Counted from the first letter of the stretch, positions 25,646 through 34,118 are shown. The stretch is DNA of 38,939 nucleotides from an uncultured Rhodospirillales bacterium (GCA_903924855.1 CAIYCW010000150.1:1-38939), one strand, 5' to 3'. Translations and numbers: made by a program. The notes: generated by a model from the sequence alone, not told the origin.

Positions 25646-25698
25646 GGGAATACTCTCGGGATTTGGCGTTGTTGCGCGGAGGATGATGGTCGCGTGGT

Positions 25699-26736
25699 CT
25701 AGACTGAGGTCTGCCGAAGGGCAAGGCGGTGGCGGCGCCCGTCTGGGTCGCGCACATGATCGTCCGGATCGAGATAGCCCGGGTTGAGCGGCACCTTGCC
25801 GAAGCCACCCGGCACGTCCAGCACATAGGTGGGCCAGGCAAGGCCGGTGACGCGCCCGCGCAGGCCGCGCAGCAGGCGCTGGCCTTCCTCGATCGGCACG
25901 TGAAAGCGTGCGGTGCCGGGGGCGGGGTCGAGCTGATGCAGGTAGTAGGGTTTCACACGGGCCGCGATCATGGCGCGAAACAGCGCCTCCAGCGCCTGCT
26001 CGCTGTCGTTCACGCCGCGCAGCAGCACGGATTGGCCAAGCACCGGAATCGCCTCGGCCTGGATGCGCCGCAGCGCCGCGCGGGCATTCTGCGTGATCTC
26101 GCTGGCATGGTTGCTGTGCAGCACCACCCACAGCGCGCGATCGGTGCGCAGGCTCGCCGCCAGCTCATCGGTCACCATCTCGGGGGCCGCCACCGGCACG
26201 CGTGTGTGCAGGCGGATGGTGGTGATGTGCGGGATGGCCGAGAGTGTTTCGATGATCGCACCCAGCCTGCGGGGTGACAGCATCAGCGGATCGCCCCCGG
26301 TCAGAATCACCTCCGAGATGGCGGGATGCGCGCGCAGCCAGTCATAGGCGGCCTCCAGCTCCGCCTCGGTCAGCAGCCCGCCATCAGGGCCCACATGGGT
26401 GCGCCTGAAGCAGAAGCGGCAATAGGTGGGGCAGATCAGCAAGGGTTTGAGCAGCGCGCGGTCGGCATAGCGGTGCACGATGCCTTTGACCGGCGATTTC
26501 GCGTCATCCCCGATCGGATCGAGCATCTCATGCGCAGCCGTGAACAGCTCGGCGGCATCGGGGATGAACTGCAGGCCGATCGGGTCCCGCGGGTGCTGGA
26601 TCAGCGCCTGAAGTGCTGGCGGCACCGCCACCGCATACCGCTCGCCCACGGCGGCCACGGCGTCGCGCTGATCAGGCATGACGAGGCCTGCGCTTGCCAG
26701 CGCATCGGCGTCGCGTAGCGTTGTGGCAGTGTTCAT
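25699..26736 (-). CDS. epmB: EF-P lysine 2,3-aminomutase EpmB
   Basis: The 345-residue radical-SAM protein belongs to the KamA-like family. The [4Fe-4S] motif is CPTYCRFCF (Cys102, 106, 109), and the PLP lysine is in GGFGKVPLNP near the C-terminus. It lacks the long extensions of catabolic lysine aminomutases and is the size of EpmB, which makes (R)-beta-lysine for attachment to EF-P. Its gene lies directly before efp, and epmA is 0.9 kb away on the other strand, which supports this over a catabolic role. The start at 26736 leaves 47 bases to the divergent phzF-like gene. Confidence 0.93.
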   Translation of the reverse strand: MNTATTLRDADALASAGLVMPDQRDAVAAVGERYAVAVPPALQALIQHPRDPIGLQFIPDAAELFTAAHEMLDPIGDDAKSPVKGIVHRYADRALLKPLLICPTYCRFCFRRTHVGPDGGLLTEAELEAAYDWLRAHPAISEVILTGGDPLMLSPRRLGAIIETLSAIPHITTIRLHTRVPVAAPEMVTDELAASLRTDRALWVVLHSNHASEITQNARAALRRIQAEAIPVLGQSVLLRGVNDSEQALEALFRAMIAARVKPYYLHQLDPAPGTARFHVPIEEGQRLLRGLRGRVTGLAWPTYVLDVPGGFGKVPLNPGYLDPDDHVRDPDGRRHRLALRQTSV

Positions 26737-26783
26737 CGCGTGGCTTTAGCCAAGGCCACGAGAGCCCGCAACCGGAGCCTGCC

Positions 26784-27644
26784 ATGCGCTATCTGCTGTC
26801 CGACGTGTTCACCGCCCAGGCCTTTGCCGGCAACCAGCTGGCCGTGCTGCCGGATGCCGCGGGGCTGGACACGCGCCAGATGCAAAGCATCGCGCGCGAG
26901 TTCAACATCGCCGAGACCACCTTCATCACCCCGGGCAGTGCCCCAGGGCGCTTTGCGATGCGCATCTTCACCCCGTTCAACGAGTTGCCCTTCGCCGGCC
27001 ATCCCACGATCGGCTCGGCCGTCGTGCTGACCCATCTCGGCCGCACCGAAGGATTGTCCGAGATCGTGCTGGAGGAGAAGGTGGGCCCGGTGCGCGTGGC
27101 ACTCGGCGAGAACGCCGCCATATTGTTCATGCAGGGGGCAGCCGAGACGCGGCCGCATTCCATCATGCCGGTGGTGTTCGCGGACGCGCTCGGGCTGCGC
27201 CGGGACCGGCTGGTGGGCACGCCCTGGCAGGCCGGCTACGGCACGCCTTTCATGTTCGTCCAGGTGCAAAGCCGCGAGGATGTCGCGGCCGCCATGCTGA
27301 TGGCCGATCGCTGGCACGGCTTCACCGAGGCACTCTGGGCCAACCGCGCGGTCTATGTGTTTGCCGTCACCGGCCAGGACGGTGATCGCCTGTCGGTCCA
27401 TGCCCGCATGTTCGCGCCCAAGATGGGCATCGTGGAGGACCCCGCCACCGGCAGTGCCGCGGCGGCGCTGGCGGGCAGCCTGGTGACGGATGCCACAATC
27501 ATCGAGATCGACCAGGGCATCGAGATGGGCCGGCCCAGCCGCATCACCGCTGGCGTCACGCGCGACGCTGGCCAGATCACCGGCATCTCGATCGCGGGCC
27601 AGGCGGTGGTGATCGCCGATGGTCAGCTGATCCGCCTGCCGTGA
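26784..27644 (+). CDS. PhzF-family isomerase-like protein
   Basis: The 286-residue protein is a PhzF/diaminopimelate-epimerase-fold enzyme. The general-acid Glu is Glu44 (NIAETTF), and the family motifs PFAGHPTIGSA (about 69-79) and EDPATGSAAAALAG (about 221-234) are intact. PhzF proper isomerises a phenazine precursor, but most chromosomal homologues have unknown substrates, and no phenazine genes are present. GGAG eight bases upstream supports the ATG at 26784. Its TGA overlaps the GTG start of epmA by four bases (27641-27644), so it is coupled to EF-P modification in translation, and a functional tie is possible but unproven. Confidence 0.87.
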   Translation: MRYLLSDVFTAQAFAGNQLAVLPDAAGLDTRQMQSIAREFNIAETTFITPGSAPGRFAMRIFTPFNELPFAGHPTIGSAVVLTHLGRTEGLSEIVLEEKVGPVRVALGENAAILFMQGAAETRPHSIMPVVFADALGLRRDRLVGTPWQAGYGTPFMFVQVQSREDVAAAMLMADRWHGFTEALWANRAVYVFAVTGQDGDRLSVHARMFAPKMGIVEDPATGSAAAALAGSLVTDATIIEIDQGIEMGRPSRITAGVTRDAGQITGISIAGQAVVIADGQLIRLP

Positions 27645-28636
27645 GGCGCTGGCATCCGCATATTCTGGCTGCCAAACTACCCGCCCTGCGCCGCCGGGCC
27701 CGGCTGGCCCAGGCGGTTCGCGCCTTCTTCGACAGGCGCGGCTACACCGAGGTGGAGACCGCCTATGCCGTGCCCACCCCCGGCGAGGAGGTGCATCTGC
27801 AGATCTTCGCCACCGAGCGGCGCAGACCGACCGGGGAGGCGGAGGCGCTGTATCTGCACACCAGCCCCGAATTCGCGATGAAGAAGCTGCTGGCGAGCGG
27901 CGCCGGGCCGATCTTTCAGCTCGCACGGGTCTGGCGCAACGCGGAGGGCAGCGATCGCCACACCCATGAATTCACCATGCTGGAATGGTATCGGCCTCAG
28001 GCCAGCATGACCGATCTGATGGATGAAACCGAAGCCCTGCTGCGCGCCACCCTGCCGCCGCTGGTCACCTGCCGCGGCATCGCCTGCGATCTCAGCCGGT
28101 TCGAGCGGCTGACCATGGCCGAGGCATTCCAGCGATACGTGGGGGCCGATGTGCTGGAGACCGCCGGAGACGCGGCGGCCCTGGCGGCGCAGGCCGGCAC
28201 AAGGCTGCGCGCGGCCGAGACCTGGGAGGATCTGTTCTTCCGCCTGCTGCTGGAGCGCATCGAGCCGCAGCTGGGGCAGAGCCATCCGACCTTTCTCACC
28301 CATTGGCCGGCCGCCCAGGCGGCCCTCGCACGGCGCGATCCGGCCGACCCCAGGGTCGCCGAGCGGTTCGAGCTGTATGTGTGCGGCCTGGAGCTGGCCA
28401 ATGCGTTCGTCGAACTCACCGATGCCGAGGAGCAGCGCGCCCGCTTCGTGGCGGATCGGGCACAGCGCCAGGCGCTGTATGGCGGGCCGGACTGGCCGAT
28501 GGACGAGGATCTGCTGGCGCTGCTGCCCGAGATGGGCGATTGCGCCGGCATCGCGCTGGGATTTGACCGCCTCGTCATGCTCGCCGCCGGCGTGGACGAC
28601 ATCGCCGCCGTGCTGTGGACCGGCGAGCCTGGCTGA
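27641..28636 (+). CDS. epmA: EF-P lysyltransferase EpmA (PoxA/GenX)
   Basis: The 331-residue protein is a class II lysyl-tRNA-synthetase-like catalytic core without the anticodon-binding domain, as in EpmA. It attaches (R)-beta-lysine to EF-P. Motif 1 region FFDRRGYTEVET, motif 2 RVWRNAEGSDRHTHEFTMLEWYRP (in part) and motif 3 GIALGFDRLVML are visible. The start is a GTG at 27641 that overlaps the stop of the phzF-like gene (GTGA); the next residues RRWHPHILAAK fit the family N-terminus. With efp and epmB on the other strand this completes the pathway. The hydroxylase EpmC is not seen, as in most bacteria outside enterics. Confidence 0.94.
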   Translation: MRRWHPHILAAKLPALRRRARLAQAVRAFFDRRGYTEVETAYAVPTPGEEVHLQIFATERRRPTGEAEALYLHTSPEFAMKKLLASGAGPIFQLARVWRNAEGSDRHTHEFTMLEWYRPQASMTDLMDETEALLRATLPPLVTCRGIACDLSRFERLTMAEAFQRYVGADVLETAGDAAALAAQAGTRLRAAETWEDLFFRLLLERIEPQLGQSHPTFLTHWPAAQAALARRDPADPRVAERFELYVCGLELANAFVELTDAEEQRARFVADRAQRQALYGGPDWPMDEDLLALLPEMGDCAGIALGFDRLVMLAAGVDDIAAVLWTGEPG

Positions 28637-28690
28637 TCCACGCGGCGCCGGCGTATAATACGATGGCCTTCCGTGAATTGTGGATTTCCT

Positions 28691-28719
28691 TTGACGCATT
28701 TCACAGCGCGGATTATAAA
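28691..28719 (+). promoter_or_regulatory. sigma70-like promoter for the small protein gene
   Basis: TTGACG (28691-28696), 17 bases, then TATAAA (28714-28719). The inferred start is near 28726, twenty bases before the ATG at 28746. A small inverted repeat CCACG/CGTGG (28724-28737) lies at the start of the leader. Confidence 0.7.
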
Positions 28720-28745
28720 ATCCCCACGTCAGCGTGGAAAATCCA

Positions 28746-28970
28746 ATGTACGACTCTCCATCGGCCATTACCGCGATCCGCTCCAACGGCTTCACCGCCG
28801 AAGCGGCTGACTGCGCCCTGCTGTCCAGCCGGGATGAGGCCTGCGAGAGCCATGTGGCGCTCTGCGCCGAGCCGGTGCAGCCTTTCGAGCGCCTGCTGAT
28901 CGGCTGGAGCCTTGGCGGCGGTGCGGTGGCATTGCTGCTGCTGGGCCTGGGGCAGCGCCTCTTCGCCTGA
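28746..28970 (+). CDS. small single-helix membrane protein
   Basis: This 74-residue protein is not recognised. The first fifty residues are polar with three Cys (ADCALL, DEACES, ALCAEP), and the C-terminus is one hydrophobic helix (LLIGWSLGGGAVALLLLGLG, about 50-69) ending in QRLFA. Such tail-anchored or single-span small proteins often modulate membrane complexes. A strong promoter lies upstream and TGGAA precedes the ATG; a GTG at 28734 in frame is an alternative start. It lies between epmA and the LprI-like gene on the same strand. I infer it is a real gene because of the promoter, but its function is unknown. Confidence 0.55.
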   Translation: MYDSPSAITAIRSNGFTAEAADCALLSSRDEACESHVALCAEPVQPFERLLIGWSLGGGAVALLLLGLGQRLFA

Positions 28971-29032
28971 TCCGGCTTGTGCCAGCGGTGCCGCGCACGG
29001 CACTCTCCGCCCGGGTTGGGAGAGCGGCGATC

Positions 29033-30037
29033 ATGCGCGGTTTGGCACGATTGATGGTGATATCCGGTCTGCTGGCCTCCGGTCCGGTGTTCGCCGCCAG
29101 CTTCGACTGCAACGCCGCCAAGACCCTGCGCGAGCGCGCGATCTGCGCCGATGCCGAACTCTCCCAGGCCGATGAGGCACTGTCGGCCGCCTACACCACC
29201 ACCCGCGACGCCGCGAGCGAGGCCTATCGCGCCGAGCTGTTGACCCAGCAACGCCTGTGGCTGCGCACCACCGGGGAGGTCTGCACCGCCGGCCGAAAGG
29301 ATCCGAAGGACGAGGATCTGCGCCAATGCCTCAAGAGCGACATCGTCAACCGCACCGATTTCCTCAAGCGCGCCACAGCGCAGTTGGGCCCCTATCGCTT
29401 CGTGCAGAATTGGCGCATGGCAACCGCGCCTGATCCGGACAATGCGGACAATGCGATGTGGCGGTTGGCCACAGCCGAGGTCGAATGGCCGGTGCTGGAG
29501 GCGCCGAGCTCGCCCAAGACGGACGCGTTCAACGCCTATGTCAGCCGCGCCTTACATCCGGAGCCTTTGACGATCTCTGACCCAAGCCAGGACAGTGATC
29601 TCAGCCTTAGACCGCTGCGCGCGACTGCCGGGCTGATCGTGCTGCAGCGCACCGATTATTTCTACGGCCATGGCGCGGCGCACGGCAATTACGCGGTCTC
29701 CACCCTGACCTGGCTGGTCGATCAGCAGCGCGTGGTCGCAGCGGGCGATGTGTTCGAAGGCAAGGCCTGGCCAGGGCTGCTGGCGGATCTCGTGGTGGCC
29801 GAATTCAAGCGCCAGAACGATGGCGAGGCACCCTGGGGGGAGCGGGCGGACCTGCTGAAGATGGTGGCAGAGCCGGAGCGTTGGAGCTTCTCGGCCAAGG
29901 CGATCACGCTCAGCTTCAACCCCTACGAACTCGCCTCCTACGCCCAGGGCGAGATCGAGCTGGACATCCCCTGGTCCAAACTGGAGCCCGTCCTGTCAAA
30001 AGCCTCCAAAACCCTCCCCGTCTTGCGAGAGCAATGA
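29033..30037 (+). CDS. exported LprI-type / DUF3298 protein
   Basis: The 334-residue protein has a signal peptide (cleavage after VFAA, about residue 22). It is followed by an LprI-type DUF1311 domain with four cysteines (Cys26, 38, 84, 99) and the LQAxQRAWLR-like segment TQQRLWLRTTGEVC. The C-terminal two thirds resemble the DUF3298/RsiV-like domain, with FYGHGAAHGNYAVSTLTW. Related proteins include lysozyme inhibitors, so a periplasmic role in envelope protection is plausible but not shown. GGGAGAG precedes the ATG at 29033. The stop codon (30035-30037) overlaps the first bases of dispersed repeat copy B. Confidence 0.78.
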   Translation: MRGLARLMVISGLLASGPVFAASFDCNAAKTLRERAICADAELSQADEALSAAYTTTRDAASEAYRAELLTQQRLWLRTTGEVCTAGRKDPKDEDLRQCLKSDIVNRTDFLKRATAQLGPYRFVQNWRMATAPDPDNADNAMWRLATAEVEWPVLEAPSSPKTDAFNAYVSRALHPEPLTISDPSQDSDLSLRPLRATAGLIVLQRTDYFYGHGAAHGNYAVSTLTWLVDQQRVVAAGDVFEGKAWPGLLADLVVAEFKRQNDGEAPWGERADLLKMVAEPERWSFSAKAITLSFNPYELASYAQGEIELDIPWSKLEPVLSKASKTLPVLREQ

Positions 30038-30080
30038 ATAAAAGTTTCTTTGGTTCTTTCTTTTCAAAGAAAGAACATCC
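30036..30080 (-). repeat. dispersed hairpin repeat, copy B
   Basis: Exact 45-bp reverse-complement copy of 11253-11297. The stem arms are 30053-30062 and 30067-30076. It lies between the convergent LprI-like and eamA genes and is oriented as a terminator for eamA. Confidence 0.88.
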
Positions 30081-30094
30081 TTGCCTGAACCACC

Positions 30095-30976
30095 TCACCG
30101 AGCCCGCACGAACATTGCAGCAACCCGACCCCCGAACAGATTGATCGCAAGCCCGCTGCACACCAGAACGGCCGCGGCAATCTTCCAACCCGGCATATCC
30201 TCCCCCAGCACCAGCGCCGAGGACAGCATGGCAACAATGGGCACCAGCAGCGTCGTCGGCACCACCAAAGCCGCGTCGTAGCGGTCCAGCAGCCAGCTCC
30301 AGAACGAGAAGCCCATCAACGTCACCGGATAGACGATGTAGGCGATCGCCCCCACACCCACCCAGCTGAGATGGGACAGGCTGTGCAGGATCAGCGTGGG
30401 CCCCTCCAGCAGCAAGGCAAGCGCCGCCAGCGGAATCGGCGCCATCAGGCTGCCCCACACCACCAGCGCCAGCATATCCACCCGGCCCAGCCGCTTGGAC
30501 AGGATGTTGGCGACGCCCCAGGCAAAGGCCGCGGCGATCAGGCTGAGCAGGCCAGGGATCGACACATCGCCCCCCACATGCAGCGCCACCACCACCATCC
30601 CCAGCACCGCCAGCACACAGCCCGCAATCTGCGCCAGGCCCGCGCGTTCGCCCAGCAACGCCAGCGCCAGCGCCAGGGTGACAAACACATGCAGCTGCAA
30701 CGCGATCGAGGCGAGACCGGCAGACAGGCCAAGCGCAATGCCGCCATACAGAAAGGCGAACTGCACGGTGAACATCACCGTCCCGAACACCGCAAGCGCC
30801 GCCCAGGCGATCTCCGGCCGTTTGATGAAGAACACCGCGGGAAACGCCGCCAGCAGAAACCGTATGGCACACAGCGTGATCGGCGGAATCGCATCCAGCC
30901 CCACCTTGGTGACAACGAAGTTGAAGCCCCAGATCACGACGAGACCCAGGGCTCCCAGAAGATGCAGCGGACGCAC
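30095..30976 (-). CDS. EamA/DMT-family exporter
   Basis: A 293-residue ten-helix drug/metabolite transporter with two EamA repeats. The first starts GLVVIWGFNFVVTKVGLDAIPPITLCAIRFLLAA, in part, typical of the YdcZ/RhaT-like EamA group; the second contains AFAWGVANILSKRLGR. Members export amino acids or metabolites. I choose a GTG start at 30976 with AGGA upstream, because the open frame to 31030 begins inside repeat copy C and its first 18 residues are encoded by repeat DNA. The gene is bracketed by inverted copies B and C of the dispersed repeat, which may reflect insertion or simply terminators on both sides. Confidence 0.85.
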   Translation of the reverse strand: MRPLHLLGALGLVVIWGFNFVVTKVGLDAIPPITLCAIRFLLAAFPAVFFIKRPEIAWAALAVFGTVMFTVQFAFLYGGIALGLSAGLASIALQLHVFVTLALALALLGERAGLAQIAGCVLAVLGMVVVALHVGGDVSIPGLLSLIAAAFAWGVANILSKRLGRVDMLALVVWGSLMAPIPLAALALLLEGPTLILHSLSHLSWVGVGAIAYIVYPVTLMGFSFWSWLLDRYDAALVVPTTLLVPIVAMLSSALVLGEDMPGWKIAAAVLVCSGLAINLFGGRVAAMFVRAR

Positions 30977-31005
30977 ATTGAAGTCCTGATGAGAGTAAGC
31001 GATTT

Positions 31006-31056
31006 GTTCTTTTTTGAAAAAAAGAACCAAAAAACTTTTTTCACTTTGGGTGCGCG
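31006..31056 (+). repeat. dispersed hairpin repeat, copy C (diverged)
   Basis: GTTCTTTTTT (31006-31015) and AAAAAAGAAC (31018-31027) form the stem, followed by CAAAAAACTTTTTTC. The same order of elements as copies A and B is kept with substitutions, and similarity to copy A continues to TTATTCTG near 31063. It lies upstream of eamA, pointing away from it. Confidence 0.75.
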
Positions 31057-31076
31057 TTTATTCTGCGCGGGCGGGT

Positions 31077-31862
31077 TTACACCAGATATTGCTTGTCGGC
31101 GTCGATCGAGATCGCCTGGCCGCTGATCGTGGCGCCGAACGGGCTCGCCAGATACAGCGCCATGTTGGCAATGTCGTGCTGGGTGACAAAGCTGCGCAAC
31201 GAAGACGCGCTGAGCAGCCGGTCCGTCTGCGCGTTCTCCCCAACACCGCCAGCCTGCGCCTTGGCCGCGATCACCCGGCGGATGCGTGGGCCATCCACCG
31301 CGCCCGGCAACAGCGCGTTGCAGCGAATGCCGTCCGGCCCCAGCTCGATCGCCAGCGTCTTGGTGAAGCCGATCACCCCCCATTTCGCCGCCGCATAGGG
31401 GGAGCGCAGCGGAAAGCCGAATTTGCCGGCAGCAGAGGCGAGGTTGATGATCGCCCCACCCCCCGCCGCCCGCAGCGCCGGCACCGCACGGCGGGATGTG
31501 TGAAACATCGCGGCCAGGTCGATGCGCAGCACCGCCTCCAGCTCCTCCGCCGTGACATCCTCCACCCGCTTGGTGGGCCCCGCGATGCCGGCATTGTTCA
31601 CCAGCACATCAAGCCCGCCATGATGGGCGATTGCGGCCTCCACAAAACCCTCCATGGCGGCCACGTCACCGGCATCGGCGATCAGGCCGGGATGCGGGCA
31701 GTCCGCCATCGCCTCGCGGTCAATGTCCGAGATGAACACCTTTGCACCACAGGCGACGAAACCATCCGCCATGACACGGCCGATGCCACCGGCGGCCCCG
31801 GTGATCGCCACGCGCAGACCGGTGAGGTCGACGGGAAGATGCGTGTTGGCGCCGGTGATCAT
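31077..31862 (-). CDS. short-chain dehydrogenase/reductase, paralog 1
   Basis: The 261-residue classical SDR has the NAD(P)-binding TGAAGGIG (about 21-28), NNAG (about 90), the catalytic Ser in NLASAAG and the YAAAK motif (PYAAAKWG). The acidic residue after the second strand (ISDID) favours NAD over NADP. The substrate is unknown. It overlaps the preceding SDR gene by one base (TGATG at 31860-31864). The two proteins have equal length and align without gaps; they share roughly three quarters of their residues. It is the second gene of the pair. The stop lies 14 bases from repeat copy C. Confidence 0.9.
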   Translation of the reverse strand: MITGANTHLPVDLTGLRVAITGAAGGIGRVMADGFVACGAKVFISDIDREAMADCPHPGLIADAGDVAAMEGFVEAAIAHHGGLDVLVNNAGIAGPTKRVEDVTAEELEAVLRIDLAAMFHTSRRAVPALRAAGGGAIINLASAAGKFGFPLRSPYAAAKWGVIGFTKTLAIELGPDGIRCNALLPGAVDGPRIRRVIAAKAQAGGVGENAQTDRLLSASSLRSFVTQHDIANMALYLASPFGATISGQAISIDADKQYLV

Positions 31863-32647
31863 CAGATCAGCACCTGCATGTCCGCATCGATCGCAAGCGC
31901 CTGGCCGCTGATCGTGGCGCCGAACGGGCTTGCCAGATACAGCGCCATGTTGGCGATGTCGTGCTGGGAGACGAAGCTGCGCAGCGAGGTGGTGGCCACC
32001 GCAAGCTCGGTCTGGGCGTTCTCACCAAGCCCCGCGGCTTCGGCCTTGGCCTTGATCACCGCACGGATGCGCGGGCCGTCCACCAGCCCGGGCAGAATGG
32101 CGTTGGCGCGAATGCCGTCCGGGCCAAGCTCGATGGCAAGCGTCTTGGTGAAGCCCACCACCCCCCATTTCGCGGCCGCATAGGGCGAGCGCAGCGGAAA
32201 GCCGAAACGCCCGGCGGCGGAGGACAGGTTGATGATCGACCCGCCACCCGCCGCGCGCAGCGCTGGCACGGCACGCCGGCAGGTGTGAAACATGGCGGCC
32301 AGATCGATCTGCAGCGTCGCGTCCAGCTCCTCGGGGGTTACATCCTCCACCCGCTTGGTGGGCCCAGCGATGCCGGCATTGTTCACCAGCACATCAAGCC
32401 CGCCCAGATGCGCGATGGCTGCGTCAACAAAACCCTCCATCTCGGTGCTTGAGGCCGCATTGGCGATCTGCCCCGCATGGCCGCTTTCGGCCAGAGCCTC
32501 CGCGTTGATGTCCGAGATGAACAGATGCGCACCGCAGGCGGCGAAACTGTCCGCCATCACCCGGCCGATGCCGGAGGCAGCCCCGGTGATCGCCACCCGC
32601 AAGCCGGACAGATCAACCGGCAGATGCGTTCTCGCACCTTTCATCAT
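31862..32647 (-). CDS. short-chain dehydrogenase/reductase, paralog 2
   Basis: This 261-residue SDR is the upstream member of a tandem duplication. Motifs are TGAASGIG, NNAGIAGPTKRVEDV, NLSSAAG and PYAAAKWG, with an acidic ISDIN segment after the second strand that suggests NAD. Differences from its neighbour cluster at about residues 50-68 and 222-236, near the variable substrate loop. The start is at 32647 after GGGGGAAA; a second ATG follows directly. The pair is divergent from the SPFH gene. Substrate unknown; the closeness of both copies suggests related or stereochemically different substrates, or hetero-oligomers. Confidence 0.9.
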   Translation of the reverse strand: MMKGARTHLPVDLSGLRVAITGAASGIGRVMADSFAACGAHLFISDINAEALAESGHAGQIANAASSTEMEGFVDAAIAHLGGLDVLVNNAGIAGPTKRVEDVTPEELDATLQIDLAAMFHTCRRAVPALRAAGGGSIINLSSAAGRFGFPLRSPYAAAKWGVVGFTKTLAIELGPDGIRANAILPGLVDGPRIRAVIKAKAEAAGLGENAQTELAVATTSLRSFVSQHDIANMALYLASPFGATISGQALAIDADMQVLI

Positions 32648-32724
32648 GGTGTTTCCCCCTGTTGGTTGGGGACCATGCTAGACTGCGCAGCAAACGCCGC
32701 AAGGCACGCTTCGGGAGCGCCATC

Positions 32725-33675
32725 ATGAATGCCGCCAATCTGATCTGGATCCTCGTGCTGGGGCTGGTCGTCGTCACCATGATGGCCGGTGCCAAATCCG
32801 TGCCGCAGGGCTATGTCTGGACGGTGGAACGCTTCGGCGCCTACACGCGCAGCCTGCAGCCCGGGCTGAATTTCCTGGTCCCCTTCATCGACCGCATCGG
32901 CCGCAAGCTGAACGTGCAGGAACAGGTGCTCGACATCCCCGAGCAGACCGTCATCACCGGAGACAATGCGACGGTGGCAGCTGACGGGGTGATCTATTTT
33001 CGCGTGCTGGAGGCCGAGAAGGCCGCCTATCAGGTGCAGAACCTGCCGCAGGCGCTGACCACTTTGGCCATGACCAACATCCGTGCGGTGATCGGTGAGA
33101 TGCCGCTCGATTCGGCCCTCGCCTCGCGCGACCGGATCAACACCCAGCTGCTGACCATTCTGGACGGCGCCACCCATCCCTGGGGCGTGAAGGTCAGCCG
33201 GGTTGAGATCCGCAAGATCGAGCCGCCGGAGAATCTGATCCTGGCGATGAACCTGCAGATGACCGCCGAGCGCGAGCGGCGCGCCACGGTGGCCAAGGCC
33301 GAAGGTGAGCGGGAGGCAGCGATCAAGCGCGCCGAGGGCAACAAGCAGAGCCTGATCCTGGCCGCCGAAGGGCGGCAGGAGGCGGCGAACCGCGATGCCG
33401 AGGCGCGCGAGCGCCTGGCCAAGGCGGAGGCCTCCGCCACACGTTCGGTGGCGGAGGCGGCGCGCGATGGCGGAGAGCCGGCTCTGCGCTACTTCATCGC
33501 TGATCGCTATGTCGAAGGCTTCAAGATGCTGGCCAACTCGCCCAACAGCAAGGTGATCGTGGTGCCGATGGAGGCAACCGCCCTGGCCGGCGGCATCACC
33601 CAGGCGCTGCAGCTGCTGCAGGCCAATGGCGGCGCGCCGTCGGTTGCTGGCTCGGTGCCGAAGGTGGGCGGATGA
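32725..33675 (+). CDS. SPFH/band-7 membrane protein (QmcA-like)
   Basis: The 316-residue protein has one N-terminal transmembrane helix (about 5-22), then the band-7 domain (VPQGYVWTVERFGAYTRSLQPGLNFLVPFID, in part) and a long Ala/Glu-rich helix (about 190-260) that drives oligomerisation. It matches the QmcA/stomatin group, which assembles into microdomain cages with proteases or NfeD partners. The NfeD-like gene follows with a four-base ATGA overlap (33672-33675), the classic pairing. The ATG at 32725 follows GGGAG. It is divergent from the SDR pair. Confidence 0.92.
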   Translation: MNAANLIWILVLGLVVVTMMAGAKSVPQGYVWTVERFGAYTRSLQPGLNFLVPFIDRIGRKLNVQEQVLDIPEQTVITGDNATVAADGVIYFRVLEAEKAAYQVQNLPQALTTLAMTNIRAVIGEMPLDSALASRDRINTQLLTILDGATHPWGVKVSRVEIRKIEPPENLILAMNLQMTAERERRATVAKAEGEREAAIKRAEGNKQSLILAAEGRQEAANRDAEARERLAKAEASATRSVAEAARDGGEPALRYFIADRYVEGFKMLANSPNSKVIVVPMEATALAGGITQALQLLQANGGAPSVAGSVPKVGG

Positions 33676-34118
33676 ACGGCATTCCGCCCATCGAGCCGGG
33701 GCCGGCCTGGATTGCAGGTGGGCTGCTGGCGTGCCTCGCCGAGGTGGTGATGCCCGGCGCGTTTCTGCTCTGGCTCGGGCTTGCCGCAATTGTGGCGGGG
33801 CTGGTCACACTGGGGCTGGGCTTGAGCTTCGGCTTTCAGGTGCTGGTGTTCGCGGTGGCGGCACCTGTCTCGGTGCTGATCGCGCAGCGCCGCGCGCGCG
33901 GGCCGAAACGTCTGGATGTGAATGCGCCGGCCAATTTCCTGGTGGGGCGATCCGCCACGGCCCTGGCATTCGTGGCCGGCGAGGGGCGGGTGCGGCTGGG
34001 CGACAGCGATTGGGCGGCGCGTCTGGCGTCCGATGCGCAGGCCCCGCCTCCGGGTGCGGCATTGCGTGTGGAGGCGGTGGACGGCACGGTGCTGGTGGTG
34101 CGGCCTCTTGGCCAATGA
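33672..34118 (+). CDS. NfeD-like membrane protein
   Basis: The 148-residue protein has three to four hydrophobic segments in its first 70 residues (AGGLLACLAEVVMPGAFLLWLGLAA is typical) and a short C-terminal OB-fold domain (FVAGEGRVRLGDSDWAARL...). It lacks the ClpP-like protease part of long NfeD proteins and so belongs to the short NfeD1b type. It is encoded in overlap with the SPFH gene, and the pair is expected to act together in membrane organisation or quality control. Confidence 0.9.
   Translation: MNGIPPIEPGPAWIAGGLLACLAEVVMPGAFLLWLGLAAIVAGLVTLGLGLSFGFQVLVFAVAAPVSVLIAQRRARGPKRLDVNAPANFLVGRSATALAFVAGEGRVRLGDSDWAARLASDAQAPPPGAALRVEAVDGTVLVVRPLGQ

Noticed and set aside
30977-31030. Extension of eamA to an upstream ATG
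   Set aside because: The extra 18 codons come mainly from dispersed repeat copy C; a GTG with AGGA upstream fits the family start.
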